Assembly: GCF_014649855.1 (NCBI RefSeq)
Contig: NZ_BMTV01000001.1
Coordinates: 62,001 to 126,000, forward strand
Source of the DNA: Streptomyces roseolus
GTDB taxonomy: Bacteria > Actinomycetota > Actinomycetes > Streptomycetales > Streptomycetaceae
Length of the DNA: 64,000 nucleotides
Direction of reading: 5' to 3'
Part shown: positions 36,538 to 45,655 of the stretch, in pieces
How positions within the stretch are numbered: position 1 is the stretch's first letter
Layout of the letters: the number at the start of each line of letters is the position of its first letter
Program-made: the position numbers and the translations under genes
Notes under the pieces: model-generated
Database searches by the model: none
What the model was told of the DNA's origin: nothing
What the model saw: only the letters and a program-made list of their open reading frames with translations

Positions 36538-37027
36538 CGATGCTGCCGCCGAGTCGCTGCCGCAGCTTGCCGAGCGCCCGGGTGGAGCGGGTGCGGACGG
36601 CCGCGGAGCTGGTGTGCAGGGCGTCGGCGGTCTCCTCGACGCTGCGGTCCTCCCAGTAGCGCAGCACCACGACCGCCCGGTCCTTCGGGGGCAGTGCGGC
36701 GAGCGCGTCGAGGAGGGCGATCCGCAGCAGCGGGTCCCGGCCGTCGTCCGGGGTGTGGTCGGGCAGTTCGCCCAGCGGGCGCTCGGTGGCGGAGCGGCGC
36801 CGCTGGTGGCTGAGGAAGGTGCGGACGAGCACGGTCTGGGCGTACGCGGCGGGGTTGCCGATCCGGGGCACCCTCCCCCAGAGCGCGTACATCTTCCCCA
36901 GCGTCTCCTGCGTGAGGTCCTCGGCGAGGTGGACGTCCCCGCTGGTCAGCAGGCAGGCCGAGCGGAACAGCTGGCCGGTGCGCGCCGAGGCGAACTCCAG
37001 GAACTCGTCCGCGCGGGACGTTCTCAT
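36518..37027 (-). CDS. SigE-family ECF RNA polymerase sigma factor
   Basis: 169 aa. Region 2 (DEFLEFASARTGQLFRSACLLTSGDVHLAEDLTQETLGKMYALW-type pattern, residues 8-51) and region 4 (LDALAALPPKDRAVVVLRYWEDRSVEETADAL followed by SAAVRTRSTRALGKLRQRL) are both intact, so it should direct RNA polymerase to alternative promoters. It lacks the C-terminal extensions of larger ECF types. It precedes a single-pass membrane protein gene on the same strand. Divergent from the DUF6479 gene. Confidence 0.93.
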   Translation of the reverse strand: MRTSRADEFLEFASARTGQLFRSACLLTSGDVHLAEDLTQETLGKMYALWGRVPRIGNPAAYAQTVLVRTFLSHQRRRSATERPLGELPDHTPDDGRDPLLRIALLDALAALPPKDRAVVVLRYWEDRSVEETADALHTSSAAVRTRSTRALGKLRQRLGGSIAEFALR

Positions 37028-37199
37028 GCCCCTCCTCTTCCTGGCGTCGGTGGCGAGCGGTCACCGGTGGTCGCCCTGTGTGACCGCCGGGCTCGCTGTC
37101 GTGTCGTACACCCCTTCGACGCGACGGGGCCGGGGAAATGTTTCATCGAACTCGCCCTCGAACGCATCCGAAGAAGCGGAATCGGGTAATCCTGTTGGT

Positions 37200-37583
37200 A
37201 TGAACACTCTCAGCGCAGAGACCCTGGCCGCTGGAGTCTGGCAGTCAGGTCTGGCACAAGTCCTCGGCGGCCTGGTGCTCGTCGCCATCCTCATCACGGC
37301 CTTCTGGTTCGGCTACCGCGTCCGCACGCGTGAACCCCGCCCACCGCAGCCCGACGAGCAACCGCACCGCCCGGACACGGGCGCGCTCCCCGGCGAGATG
37401 TCCGAGTACCGCCGGGGCACCGAGATGCCGCACACCGACGGCGCGCACCGGCTCATGCCGTACCAGCTCAAGGACGGCGGCGGCACCGAGACCTCACCGA
37501 CCCCTCCGGACGAGGAGAAGCGCAAGTGGGGCGGGATCTCCAGCGGCGGCTTCGGCAGCGGAGGCACCGGGCACGGCGACTGA
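37200..37583 (+). CDS. DUF6479-like small membrane protein
   Basis: 127 aa from the ATG at 37200. One TM (about 21-40, QVLGGLVLVAILITAFWFGYRV) is followed by a hydrophilic Pro/Glu/Arg tail containing RRGTEMPHTDGAHRLMPYQLKDGG and a Gly-rich end (GGISSGGFGSGGTGHGD). Function unknown. It is divergent from the sigma factor gene, in a comparatively AT-rich start region. The next gene (37596) is only 12 bases downstream, so the two are probably co-transcribed. Confidence 0.75.
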   Translation: MNTLSAETLAAGVWQSGLAQVLGGLVLVAILITAFWFGYRVRTREPRPPQPDEQPHRPDTGALPGEMSEYRRGTEMPHTDGAHRLMPYQLKDGGGTETSPTPPDEEKRKWGGISSGGFGSGGTGHGD

Positions 37584-37595
37584 ACGGCGACCGAC

Positions 37596-38366
37596 GTGCA
37601 CGCCACCACGCGCGGGCGGCTGAGGGCGATGGCCCTCGGCCTGCTCGGCTCCGCCCCCGAGGCCGAGCGGGCGGTACGGACCACGGAACGCGCCCTCGCC
37701 TCCTACGGCCCCGGCCCGAGGGCGCGCCGCGGACCGGGCCCCGTCCCCGACCCCGGTCCGCCGCCGGAAGCCGTCCTGGCCCGGATCTGCCTGGGCCGGC
37801 TCCGCGCCCGTGAGGCCCGCCGCACCGATCCCTGGGACCCCTGGGCCGACGCCCCCGACGTCCCGGGCCTGACCCCTGCCGAACGGCTCGTCCTCGTCCT
37901 CCACGACCTCCACGGCGTCCCGTACGAGACCCTCGCCACCGTCCTGGAGCGCGCCCCGGCGGCCGTCCGCCAGATCGGCGCCCGCGCCAGGGCCCGGGCC
38001 CGGGGCGCCGAGGAGATGCCCGCCCCCGATCCCGTACGGCTCCGGGCCGCCGTGGACGCGGTCCTCACCGCCGCCCGCGAGGGCGACACGGCGGCCCTGC
38101 GCGCCCTCCTCGACCCCGACGCGGTGCTGCGCGCCGACCGGGGGGCCGCCCGGGGCGGGGTCCGCCCCGCCCACGGCGCCCCGGCCGTCGCCCGCGTCCT
38201 CGCGCCCCGCGCGGCGGCGGCCCGCCCGGTCCTGGTGGACGGCGCCCCGGCCCTGGTCGCCGCCCCGGACGCGGTCTACGTCTTCACGGCCCCGGCCGGC
38301 CCGATCACCTCGATCGACGTCCTCGCCGACCCGCCCCACGTCTCCCGCCACGCGATCACCACCTAG
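37596..38366 (+). CDS. degenerate ECF sigma-factor-like protein with NTF2-like C-terminal part
   Basis: 256 aa from the GTG at 37596. The first 60 residues resemble a worn sigma region 2 (LLGSAPEAERAVRTTERAL). Region 4 remains recognisable (LTPAERLVLVLHDLHGVPYETLATVLERAPAAVRQIGARARARAR). Residues about 148-255 (DAVLTAAREGDTAALRALLDPDAVLRAD to the end) look like the SnoaL-like extension of ECF41-type sigma factors. It probably cannot recognise a -10 element normally. Linked to DUF6479 and convergent with the next gene, overlapping it by 4 bases. Confidence 0.75.
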   Translation: MHATTRGRLRAMALGLLGSAPEAERAVRTTERALASYGPGPRARRGPGPVPDPGPPPEAVLARICLGRLRAREARRTDPWDPWADAPDVPGLTPAERLVLVLHDLHGVPYETLATVLERAPAAVRQIGARARARARGAEEMPAPDPVRLRAAVDAVLTAAREGDTAALRALLDPDAVLRADRGAARGGVRPAHGAPAVARVLAPRAAAARPVLVDGAPALVAAPDAVYVFTAPAGPITSIDVLADPPHVSRHAITT

Positions 38367-39037
38367 GGGGCGCCGGTCCTCCGCCCGGCCCGCCCCGCGA
38401 TGTGCTCCGGCACGGCCGCGGCGAGGCCTGCGGGCAGCGCCGGGTCCGGCACGGGCGTCCCGAACGTGGTCACGACCGGCAGCACCCCCGCCCACAGCCC
38501 CAGCTCCGCGTCCTCGGAGCCGCCGTCGTCCGGCGGCCCGCTCCGCGTCTTCACCGAGGCCTCGGTGAGGTCGAGCGCGAGCAGCGAGGTGGCGGCCAGC
38601 TCCTTCCGGCTGGGCCGCCGGACGTACTCCCACTGCCCCGGGCTGCTCTGCTCGGTCAGCGCCCGCAGCCCCCGCAGCTTCTCCTCCGGGTCGGTGACCC
38701 GCTCGGGAACGCCGTAGATCATCGCGCACCGGTAGTTCACCCCGTGCTCGAACACCGACCGCGCGAGCACCAGCCCGTCCACGTGCGTCACGGTCACGCA
38801 CACCGTGCTCTCCGGCGCCCGCACCAGGCTCCGGCTGGCCACCGATCCGTGCACGTACAGCCGGTCGCCGTCGACCCCGTACGCCGTCGGCACCACCATC
38901 GGCACCCCGTCCACCGTCACCCCGAGGTGGCACAACCACCCGGCGGCCAGCACGGCATCCAGATCCGCCCGCCGATGCGACCCCTTCTCCCGCATCCGCC
39001 GCAACCGGGTCCGCTCGGTCACCCCGATCTCGCCCAC
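38363..39037 (-). CDS. pyridoxamine 5'-phosphate oxidase-fold (FMN-binding split barrel) protein
   Basis: 224 aa from the GTG at 39037, with GGGGGGAA 4 bases upstream. The frame could extend upstream into the tRNA gene, which is excluded. Family features: RRADLDAVLAAGWLCHLGVTVDGVPMVVPTAYGVDGDRLYVHGSVASR-type start, then ESTVCVTVTHVDGLVLARSVFEHGVNYRCAMIYGVPERVTDPEEKLRGLRALTE-like segments. Such proteins bind flavin, haem or F420. The substrate is unknown. Confidence 0.88.
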   Translation of the reverse strand: MGEIGVTERTRLRRMREKGSHRRADLDAVLAAGWLCHLGVTVDGVPMVVPTAYGVDGDRLYVHGSVASRSLVRAPESTVCVTVTHVDGLVLARSVFEHGVNYRCAMIYGVPERVTDPEEKLRGLRALTEQSSPGQWEYVRRPSRKELAATSLLALDLTEASVKTRSGPPDDGGSEDAELGLWAGVLPVVTTFGTPVPDPALPAGLAAAVPEHIAGRAGRRTGAP

Positions 39038-39075
39038 GCTTCCCCCCGACTCCCGCTCGCACTCCCGAGACCAGA

Positions 39076-39110
39076 AAAGGCCCGGCCGGACGATGTCCGG
39101 TCGGGCCTTT
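39076..39110 (-). terminator. terminator of the tRNA-Thr transcript
   Basis: 16-base arms at 39076-39091 and 39095-39110 (one G-T type mismatch), loop GAT, with T's following on the minus strand, starting 6 bases after the tRNA 3' end. Confidence 0.85.
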
Positions 39111-39115
39111 CTCTG

Positions 39116-39189
39116 AGCCGCCTTCGGGATTCGAACCCGAGACCTACGCATTACGAGTGCGTTGCTCTGGCCAACTGAGCTAAGGCGGC
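39116..39189 (-). tRNA. tRNA-Thr(CGT)
   Basis: On the minus strand a complete 74-base cloverleaf: acceptor GCCGCCT/AGGCGGC, D-arm with AGCTCAGTTGGCCAGAGC, anticodon stem ACGCA/TGCGT with loop CTCGTAA (anticodon CGT, reads ACG), T-arm TCGGG-TTCGAAT-CCCGA. CCA is not encoded. Confidence 0.97.
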
Positions 39190-39284
39190 GCCGCGTGCAG
39201 CACCATGGTCGGTGCAGCAGCGTCGCCAAGTCTACACAGTTTCCGGGGATGCTTTGACCAGGGGCGGAGCGGGCGGCTGCGGGG

Positions 39285-40844
39285 CTACGAGCAGCGCTTG
39301 CCGTCGGCGGGCGGGGTGCCTTCGAGGAGGTAGGTGTTGACGGCGGTGTCGACGCAGTCGCTGCCGCGGCCGTAGGCGGTGTGGCCGTCGCCCTCGTAGG
39401 TGAGGAGGGTGCCGGAGGAGAGCTGGCCGGCGAGGGACTCGGCCCACTTGTAGGGGGTGGCGGGGTCGCGGGTGGTGCCGACGACGAGGATCGGGGCGGC
39501 GCCGTCGGCGGTGATGCGGTGCGGGCGGCCGGTGGCCTCGGAGGGCCAGTAGGTGCAGTTCAGGGCGGCCCAGGCGAGGCCGGTGCCGAAGACCGGGGAG
39601 GCCTTGTCGAAGGACGGGGCGGCGGCCTGCGCGCCGGCCGGGTCCCGGTAGGCGGGGGGCAGGTCGAGGCAGTTCACGGCGGCGTTGGCGAACATGAGGT
39701 TCGCGTACGAGCCGTCCGGCTCCCGTTCGTAGTAGCTGTCGGCGAGCGCGAGGAGCGCGGAGCCCTCGCCGCCGATCGCCCGGGTCAGGGCCTCCCGCAG
39801 CTGCGGCCAGGCGCCCTCGTCGTACATGGCCGCGATGACGCCGGTGGTCGCCAGGGACTCGCCGAGCTCGCGGCTCTCGCCGGTGGGGACCGGGGCGGCG
39901 TCGGTGGCGCGGAAGAACTTCTTCAGGGCCTCCCCGGCCGCGGCGACGGACCCGGTGCCGAGGGGGCAGTCGGGGCGGGTGACGCAGTCGGCGGCGAAGG
40001 CCCGGAAGGCGGTCTCGAAGCCGGCCGTCTGGTCCCGGTTGAGGTCGAGCGCCGAGAGGGAGGGGTCCATCGCGCCGTCGAGGACGAGCCGGCCGACCCG
40101 GCCGGGGAACAGCTCGGCGTAGGTGGCGCCGAGGAAGGTGCCGTACGAGGCGCCGACGTAGTGCAGCTTCGCGTCGCCGAGGACCGCCCGCAGGATGTCC
40201 ATGTCGCGGGCCGTCTCCACGGTGGAGACGTGCGGCAGGACCGCGCCGGACCGCTGCGCGCAGCCGGCCGCGAACCGCCGGAAGGAGGCGGCCAGCGCGT
40301 CGACCTCCGCCGCGTCGTCCGGCGTCTGGTCGACCTGGGTGTACGTGTCCATCTCCGGGCCCGTCAGGCAGTCGACGGGCTCGCTGCGGCCGACCCCGCG
40401 CGGGTCGACGGCCACCATGTCGTAGCGGGCCCGCACCGGCTCGGGGTAGCCGATGCCCGCGTAGCCCTGGAGGTAGTCGACGGCCGAACCGCCCGGCCCG
40501 CCCGGGTTCACCAGGAGTGAGCCGATCCGCTCGCCGGGTCCGGTGGCCCGCACCCGGGAGACGGCGAGCCGCACCTCGCGGCCGTCCGGCTCCGCGTAGT
40601 CGAGCGGGGCCCTGAGCGTCGCGCACTGGAAGCCGGGGACGCCGCAGTCCCGCCAGGACAGCTTCTGGCCGTAGTACTTCTTCAGCGCCGCGGGCGACGG
40701 CGCCGGGGAGGCGGCCTGCCGCGCCGTGACGGACCCCGGGCGCTCGGGGGCGGCGGCGCCGCTCCCGCCCGTGCAGCCGGAGAGGATCAGCCCGGCCGCG
40801 GCGAGCGCCGTGGCGGAGATGCGGAGGAGACGCCTGGAGTCCAT
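39285..40844 (-). CDS. alpha/beta-hydrolase lipoprotein, tripeptidyl-aminopeptidase (Tap/SlpD) type
   Basis: 519 aa. Lipoprotein signal with lipobox LSGC (Cys24), so it is tethered outside the membrane. Oxyanion region NPGGPGGSAVD, YDMVAVDPRGVGRSEPVDC, nucleophile Ser in YVGASYGTFLG, then the catalytic Asp in VVGTTRDPATP and His in YEGDGHTAYG. Characteristic paired cysteines near DCVTRPDCP. Relatives are mycelium-associated proteases of Streptomyces that cleave tripeptides from secreted proteins. Transcribed toward tRNA-Thr. Confidence 0.92.
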   Translation of the reverse strand: MDSRRLLRISATALAAAGLILSGCTGGSGAAAPERPGSVTARQAASPAPSPAALKKYYGQKLSWRDCGVPGFQCATLRAPLDYAEPDGREVRLAVSRVRATGPGERIGSLLVNPGGPGGSAVDYLQGYAGIGYPEPVRARYDMVAVDPRGVGRSEPVDCLTGPEMDTYTQVDQTPDDAAEVDALAASFRRFAAGCAQRSGAVLPHVSTVETARDMDILRAVLGDAKLHYVGASYGTFLGATYAELFPGRVGRLVLDGAMDPSLSALDLNRDQTAGFETAFRAFAADCVTRPDCPLGTGSVAAAGEALKKFFRATDAAPVPTGESRELGESLATTGVIAAMYDEGAWPQLREALTRAIGGEGSALLALADSYYEREPDGSYANLMFANAAVNCLDLPPAYRDPAGAQAAAPSFDKASPVFGTGLAWAALNCTYWPSEATGRPHRITADGAAPILVVGTTRDPATPYKWAESLAGQLSSGTLLTYEGDGHTAYGRGSDCVDTAVNTYLLEGTPPADGKRCS

Positions 40845-40902
40845 CCCCGGAGCGTATCCGGACGGGTACGGAGCGTGTCCAATCGGGAGCTCCGGCCCCG
40901 GA

Positions 40903-42105
40903 TCAGTCGCGGAGGGCCATCGTCATCGCCTCGACCGCGAGCAGCGGCGCCACGTTCCGCTCCAGGGCCCGGCGGCAGGCGAGGACGGCCTCCACCCGGC
41001 GCAGGGTCCGCTCCGGCGTGGTGTCGCGGGCGATCCGCTCCACCGTGTCCCGCACGTCCTCGTTGGCCAGCGCGGAGCCGGTGGCCAGCTGGAGCGTCAG
41101 CACGTCGCGGTAGAAGCCGGTCAGGTCGGTGAGGGCGAGGTCGAGGCTGTCGAGCTGGGTGCGGCGGCCGCGGCGCTTCTGCTTCTCCTCCAGCTCCTTC
41201 ATCATCCCGGCGGTGCCGCGCGGCATGCGCCCGCCCTGGACCGCCCCGAGCGCCGCCTTCAGCTCCTCGGTCTCCTTGGTGTCGACCTCCTCGGCGACCT
41301 GCTTCGCGTCCTCGGCCGCCGCGTCCACCAGCTCCTGCGCGGCCCGCAGGCAGCCGCCGATGTCCGCCACCCGCAGCGGCAGCTTGAGGACGACGGAGCG
41401 GCGGGCCCTGGCCCGCTCGTCCGTGGCGAGCCGGCGGGCCCGGTCGACGTGGCCCTGGGTGGCGCGGGCGGCCGAGCGGGCGAGCTCCGGCTCGATGCCG
41501 TCGCGCCGGATCAGCACGTCGGCGACGGCCTCGACCGGCGGGGTGCGCAGGGTCAGGTGGCGGCAGCGGGAGCGGATCGTCGGCAGCACGTCCTCGACCG
41601 AGGGCGCGCAGAGCAGCCAGACCGTGCGGGGGGCGGGCTCCTCGACGGCCTTCAGGACGGCGTTGGCCGACTTCTCGTTGAGCCGCTCGGCGTCGGTGAC
41701 GAGGATGATCTGCCACCGGCCGTTGGCCGGGGAGGTGAAGGACTTGCGGACGGTGTCGCGCATGTCCTTGACGAGGATCTCGGTGCCGACGGCGGAGACC
41801 GTCGTCACGTCGGCGTGCGTGCCGACGAGGACCGTGTGGCAGCCGGTGCAGAAGCCGCAGCCGGGCGCCCCGCCGAGCGCCCGGTCCGGGCTGACGCACT
41901 GGAGGGCGGCGGCGAAGGCGCGGGCGGCGTCGACCCGGCCCGCGCCGGGCGGGCCGGTGAAGAGCCAGGCGTGCGTCATCTTCGACGCCTCGGGGCCGGG
42001 TTCGCCGGCGGCCTGGGCGGTGACCAGCGCGTCGGCGTCCCGTGCGGCGGCGGTGAGCTGCTCCTCGACCCGCTCCTGTCCGACCAGGTCGTCCCATACG
42101 GCCAT
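40903..42105 (-). CDS. holB: DNA polymerase III delta' subunit
   Basis: 400 aa from the ATG at 42105, preceded by AGGAGGGG. Clamp-loader AAA+ subunit: MAVWDDLVGQERVEEQL start, Walker-A-like GPPGAGRVD (Lys replaced by Arg, as expected in non-hydrolysing delta'), zinc cysteines CGFCTGCH, and KSANAVLKAVEEPAPRTVWLLC with the SRC-like motif SRCRHLTL. It loads the beta clamp for replication. Located downstream of tmk and topA, the usual actinobacterial order, but separated from tmk by a repeat-rich gap. Confidence 0.95.
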   Translation of the reverse strand: MAVWDDLVGQERVEEQLTAAARDADALVTAQAAGEPGPEASKMTHAWLFTGPPGAGRVDAARAFAAALQCVSPDRALGGAPGCGFCTGCHTVLVGTHADVTTVSAVGTEILVKDMRDTVRKSFTSPANGRWQIILVTDAERLNEKSANAVLKAVEEPAPRTVWLLCAPSVEDVLPTIRSRCRHLTLRTPPVEAVADVLIRRDGIEPELARSAARATQGHVDRARRLATDERARARRSVVLKLPLRVADIGGCLRAAQELVDAAAEDAKQVAEEVDTKETEELKAALGAVQGGRMPRGTAGMMKELEEKQKRRGRRTQLDSLDLALTDLTGFYRDVLTLQLATGSALANEDVRDTVERIARDTTPERTLRRVEAVLACRRALERNVAPLLAVEAMTMALRD

Positions 42106-42310
42106 GTCTGCCCCTCCTGAAGGTACGTCCCCCATTGTGGGGCAGCGGACCGACAACCCGGCCCGGACCGGACCCGGGCCCGACCCGGAGCGGACCCCGA
42201 GCCCGACCCGGAGCGGACCCCGAGCCCGACCCGGACCGAACCGGCGAACCCGGTACGACGACCCGGCCCGACGGCCCGGCGGCCCGGCCCGACGGCCAGG
42301 CCGGGCGGCC
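42106..42310. repeat. 23-bp tandem repeats between holB and tmk
   Basis: Copies of CGACCCGGAGCGGACCCCGAGCC start at 42181, 42204 and (partial) 42227, period 23. Similar GC-rich sequence runs to the tmk stop. No gene is seen. Confidence 0.8.
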
Positions 42311-45300
42311 TCAGCGGCGGCGCCCGCGGCCGTCCTGCTCGTCCTCGTCCCCGTCGTAACCGCCGAAGAGCTCGTCGGCGAGGGTCGGCAGGTCGTCCAG
42401 CGGGGTCTCCTCGGCCCAGTCGGAGCGGCGGCGCGGCCGGCCGGTCTCGTCGAGCTGCGGCAGCTCGCGGGTGACGTCGTTCGCCCCCCGCGCGCCGGTC
42501 CCGTCCCGGAAGAAGTCCTGCGGCACCCGGTCCACCGGGTCCGCCGCCCGCCGCTCGTCCCGCACGGGCGGGAGCACGGCGGTCTCGTCGACGCCGCGGT
42601 CGCCGATCTGCGGCAGGACCGCCGTCTCGTCCTCGGCGCGGCGCGGGTCCTCCGGCCGGACGACGGGCGTCGGCACGGTGACCTCGTTCGGCGAGACGGA
42701 GCCCTTCGACGGGGCGGAGTCCCGCGGGGCCCTCGGGTCCCTCGGGTCCTTCGCCGGGGCCGGGTTCTTGCCGAGCTGCACGACCGGCGTCTGGACGGTC
42801 ACCTCGTTGGCCGAGGCCTCGGCCGCGGCACGCTCGGCGGCCGCGCGCTCGGCAGCGGCCTTCCGCTCCGCCGCCTCCGCCTCGGCCGCGGCCCTCTCCG
42901 CGGCGGCCCGCGCCGCGGCCTCCTCGGCCGCCTTCGCGGCGGCGGCAGCGGCGGCGGCCCGGCGGGCCTCCTCCGCGCGGAGCAGGGCCTCCTCGGCCTT
43001 GCGCTGCTTCTCCTGGCGGAGCGCCTCCGCCTCGGCGCGGAGCCGGGCCTCCTCCTCGGCCTGCTTGCGGAGACGTTCCTCCTCCTCGCGGCGGGCCTTC
43101 TCCTCGGCCGCGCGCCGGCGGGCCTCCTCCTCGGCGGCGATCCGGGCCTCCTCGGCCCTGCGCCGGGCCTCCTCCGCCTGCCGCTCGGCCTCCAGCCTGC
43201 GGGCCTCTTCCTCCTCGCGGCGCTTGCGCTCCTCCTCCTCGGCGCGCAGCTTCGCGAGCTGCTCCTGGCGCTCGCGCTCCAGGCGCTCCTCCTCGGCCTT
43301 GCGGGCGGCCTCTTCCTCGGCCTTGCGACGGGCCTCCTCCTCGGCCTTCCGGCGGGCCTCCTCTGCGGCCTTCACCTCGGCCTCGGAGAGGGGCAGCATC
43401 CGGTCGAGCCGGTGGCGCACGACGGTGGTGACGGCCTCGGGCTCCTGCCCGGCGTCGACCACGAGGTAGCGAGAGGGGTCGGCCGCGGCGAGGGCGAGGA
43501 AACCGGCCCGCACGCGCGCGTGGAACTCGGGCGGCTCCGACTCCAGCCGGTCGGGCGCCTCGGTGAACCGCTCCCGGGCGGTCTCCGGGGAGACGTCGAG
43601 GAGGACGGTCAGGTTCGGCACGAGACCGCCGGTCGCCCAGCGGGAGATGCGGGCGATCTCGGTCGGCGAGAGGTCGCGGCCGGCGCCCTGGTAGGCGACG
43701 GACGAGTCGATGTACCGGTCGGAGATGACGATGGCGCCCCGCTCCAGGGCGGGCCGGACCAGGGAGTCGACGTGCTCGGCACGGTCGGCGGCGTACAGCA
43801 GCGCCTCGGCGCGGTTCGACAGACCGGCGGAGGAGACGTCGAGCAGGATCGAGCGGAGCCGCTTGCCGATGGGGGTGGCGCCGGGCTCGCGGGTGACGAC
43901 GACCTCGTGGCCCTTGGCGCGGATCCAGTCGGCGAGCGCCTGGACCTGGGTGGACTTGCCGGCGCCGTCGCCGCCCTCCAGGGCGATGAAGAAGCCGGTG
44001 GCGGCCGGGGCCTGGGCGGGGTCGGCGCCGCGCAGCGCGTCGCGCAGGTCGCGGCGGAGCGGGACGCCCGCGCGGTCGTCGGTCTTCGCGAGGACGAGCG
44101 CGGCGACGGGCAGCAGCAGCGCGCCGACGAGGGCGAGGGTGAAGGCGGCGCCGCCGTGGTCGAAGACGAACTTCCCGGAGCCGGAGACGAAGGGGTGCGG
44201 GCCGATCGCGGCGGCGAGCAGCGGCGCGGCGAGCGCGCCGACGGCGATGCCGACCCGGGCGGTGGCCTGGAGGTGCGCGGTGGTGCGCTCGCGCCCCGGC
44301 TCCTCGGTCTCCTGGTCGATGAGGGTGTGCCCGGTGTGGGCGGCGACCCCGGCCGCGTACCCGGCGAGGGCCGCGAGGAGCAGCACGGTCGCGGTGTCGG
44401 GCACGAGGCCGACGGCGATCAGGGCGATGCCGGTGACGGTGACGGCGAGGGCCAGCAGCCGGCGCCGGGAGAGCACCGGGAGCACGGAGCGGGCGGTGCG
44501 GATGCCGACGGCGGTGGCGCCGCTGAGCGCGAGGACGAGGAGCGCGTAGGTGACGGGCCCGCCGCCGAGGTCGACGGCGTGCAGAGCGGCGAGCGAGGCG
44601 GCCGCGCCGATGGCGCCGGCGACGGTGGCGCAGGCCAGGACGAGCAGCGGTACGGCTCCGGTGCGGCCCTTGCCCGCCGCTCCGGTGCGGCGCAGGCCCT
44701 CCAGGGGCGAGCGGGGGCGCGGGGTCTGTCCGCCGGGCAGGGTGATCGCGGCGAGGACGCTGACGGAGGCGGCGAAGAGGCCGGCGGCGACGTAGGCGCC
44801 GAGGGCGGCCTGGTGGAGCGAGAACCACTCGATGCCGGAGCCCAGCAGGTTGCCGATCAGGGTGGCGGCCAGCAGGACGGCGGCGGCGGCCGGGACGGCG
44901 AGGAAGGCGGTGCGCTGGGTGAGCGTGCGCAGGGCGCCGAGGTGGTCGGGGAGCGGCCGGACGGCGTCGCCCTCGACGGGCGCGGCGGGCAGCAGCGCGG
45001 GCGCGGCGCCGTCGCGGCAGACGGTCCAGAGGCGTTCGGCGGCGCCGGTCAGGAAGACGGTGCCGAGCAGGAACCACAGGGCGCCGCCGGGGGTCCAGTC
45101 GATCCACAGGGGCGCGATGACGAGGAGCGCGATCCGCAGCCCGTCGGCGCCGATCATGGTCCACCGCCGGTCGAGGGCGGCGCCGGGCGCGGTCAGGGCG
45201 GTGAGCGGGCCGAGCAGGACGGCGCCGAAGAGGACGGTGGCGAGCAGCCGGGCGCCGACGACGGCGGCGACGGCGAAGGCCGCGCCCCGGTAGCCGCCGC

Positions 45301-45547
45301 CGAAGGCGCCCTCGGTCAGCGCGGCCTGGAGGCCGAGCAGGACGAGGACGAGGAGGGCGAGGGCGTCTCCGACGCCGCCGACGACCTGCGCGCTCCACAG
45401 CCGGCGCAGCGGCTGGTGGCGTACGAGGGCCTTCACGGCCCGCTCCCGGGAATCCGCGACGAGGGCCGCGTCGAAGACGGGGGCGGCGCCGGGGGCGGGT
45501 GCGGCTTCGGAGTCGCCCAGAAGCTCTGGCTGCTCTGCTCGCGTCAT
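42311..45547 (-). CDS. tmk: dTMP kinase fused to an N-terminal transporter-like membrane domain and a C-terminal coiled coil
   Basis: 1078 aa, about five times the usual dTMP kinase. Residues 50-490 have about ten to twelve hydrophobic segments (MFS-like, with GTVFLTGAAERLWTVCRDG). Residues 518-718 are a normal thymidylate kinase: Walker A EGGDGAGKST (524-533), VTREPGATPIGKRLRSILL, DRYIDSSVAYQGAGRDL and the LID region. Residues 722-905 are a highly charged Glu/Arg/Ala coiled coil. The last 170 residues are acidic, with two repeated NEVTVxTPVVxxxx and two DETAVLPxx units. It phosphorylates dTMP. Orthologues in Streptomyces share this fusion. Start ATG at 45547. Confidence 0.92.
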   Translation of the reverse strand: MTRAEQPELLGDSEAAPAPGAAPVFDAALVADSRERAVKALVRHQPLRRLWSAQVVGGVGDALALLVLVLLGLQAALTEGAFGGGYRGAAFAVAAVVGARLLATVLFGAVLLGPLTALTAPGAALDRRWTMIGADGLRIALLVIAPLWIDWTPGGALWFLLGTVFLTGAAERLWTVCRDGAAPALLPAAPVEGDAVRPLPDHLGALRTLTQRTAFLAVPAAAAVLLAATLIGNLLGSGIEWFSLHQAALGAYVAAGLFAASVSVLAAITLPGGQTPRPRSPLEGLRRTGAAGKGRTGAVPLLVLACATVAGAIGAAASLAALHAVDLGGGPVTYALLVLALSGATAVGIRTARSVLPVLSRRRLLALAVTVTGIALIAVGLVPDTATVLLLAALAGYAAGVAAHTGHTLIDQETEEPGRERTTAHLQATARVGIAVGALAAPLLAAAIGPHPFVSGSGKFVFDHGGAAFTLALVGALLLPVAALVLAKTDDRAGVPLRRDLRDALRGADPAQAPAATGFFIALEGGDGAGKSTQVQALADWIRAKGHEVVVTREPGATPIGKRLRSILLDVSSAGLSNRAEALLYAADRAEHVDSLVRPALERGAIVISDRYIDSSVAYQGAGRDLSPTEIARISRWATGGLVPNLTVLLDVSPETARERFTEAPDRLESEPPEFHARVRAGFLALAAADPSRYLVVDAGQEPEAVTTVVRHRLDRMLPLSEAEVKAAEEARRKAEEEARRKAEEEAARKAEEERLERERQEQLAKLRAEEEERKRREEEEARRLEAERQAEEARRRAEEARIAAEEEARRRAAEEKARREEEERLRKQAEEEARLRAEAEALRQEKQRKAEEALLRAEEARRAAAAAAAAKAAEEAAARAAAERAAAEAEAAERKAAAERAAAERAAAEASANEVTVQTPVVQLGKNPAPAKDPRDPRAPRDSAPSKGSVSPNEVTVPTPVVRPEDPRRAEDETAVLPQIGDRGVDETAVLPPVRDERRAADPVDRVPQDFFRDGTGARGANDVTRELPQLDETGRPRRRSDWAEETPLDDLPTLADELFGGYDGDEDEQDGRGRRR

Positions 45548-45602
45548 CCGTCCACCCTATCCGGAGGGCCTTGCCCACCGGGGCCTCGGCCGAACAAACG
45601 TG

Positions 45603-45633
45603 GGAAGGGCGGGAGCGACGCTCCCGCCCTTCC
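45603..45633 (-). terminator. terminator downstream of topA
   Basis: Perfect 15-base inverted repeat (45603-45617 with 45619-45633) about 23 bases past the topA stop, followed on the minus strand by CACGTTTGTT. Confidence 0.85.
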
Positions 45634-45655
45634 TCCCTGTCCGGAACCGCGCGGA

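Noticed and set aside
38363..39229. N-terminal extension of the oxidase-fold gene into the tRNA
   Set aside because: It would translate the tRNA and its terminator. The GTG at 39037 has a good ribosome binding site.
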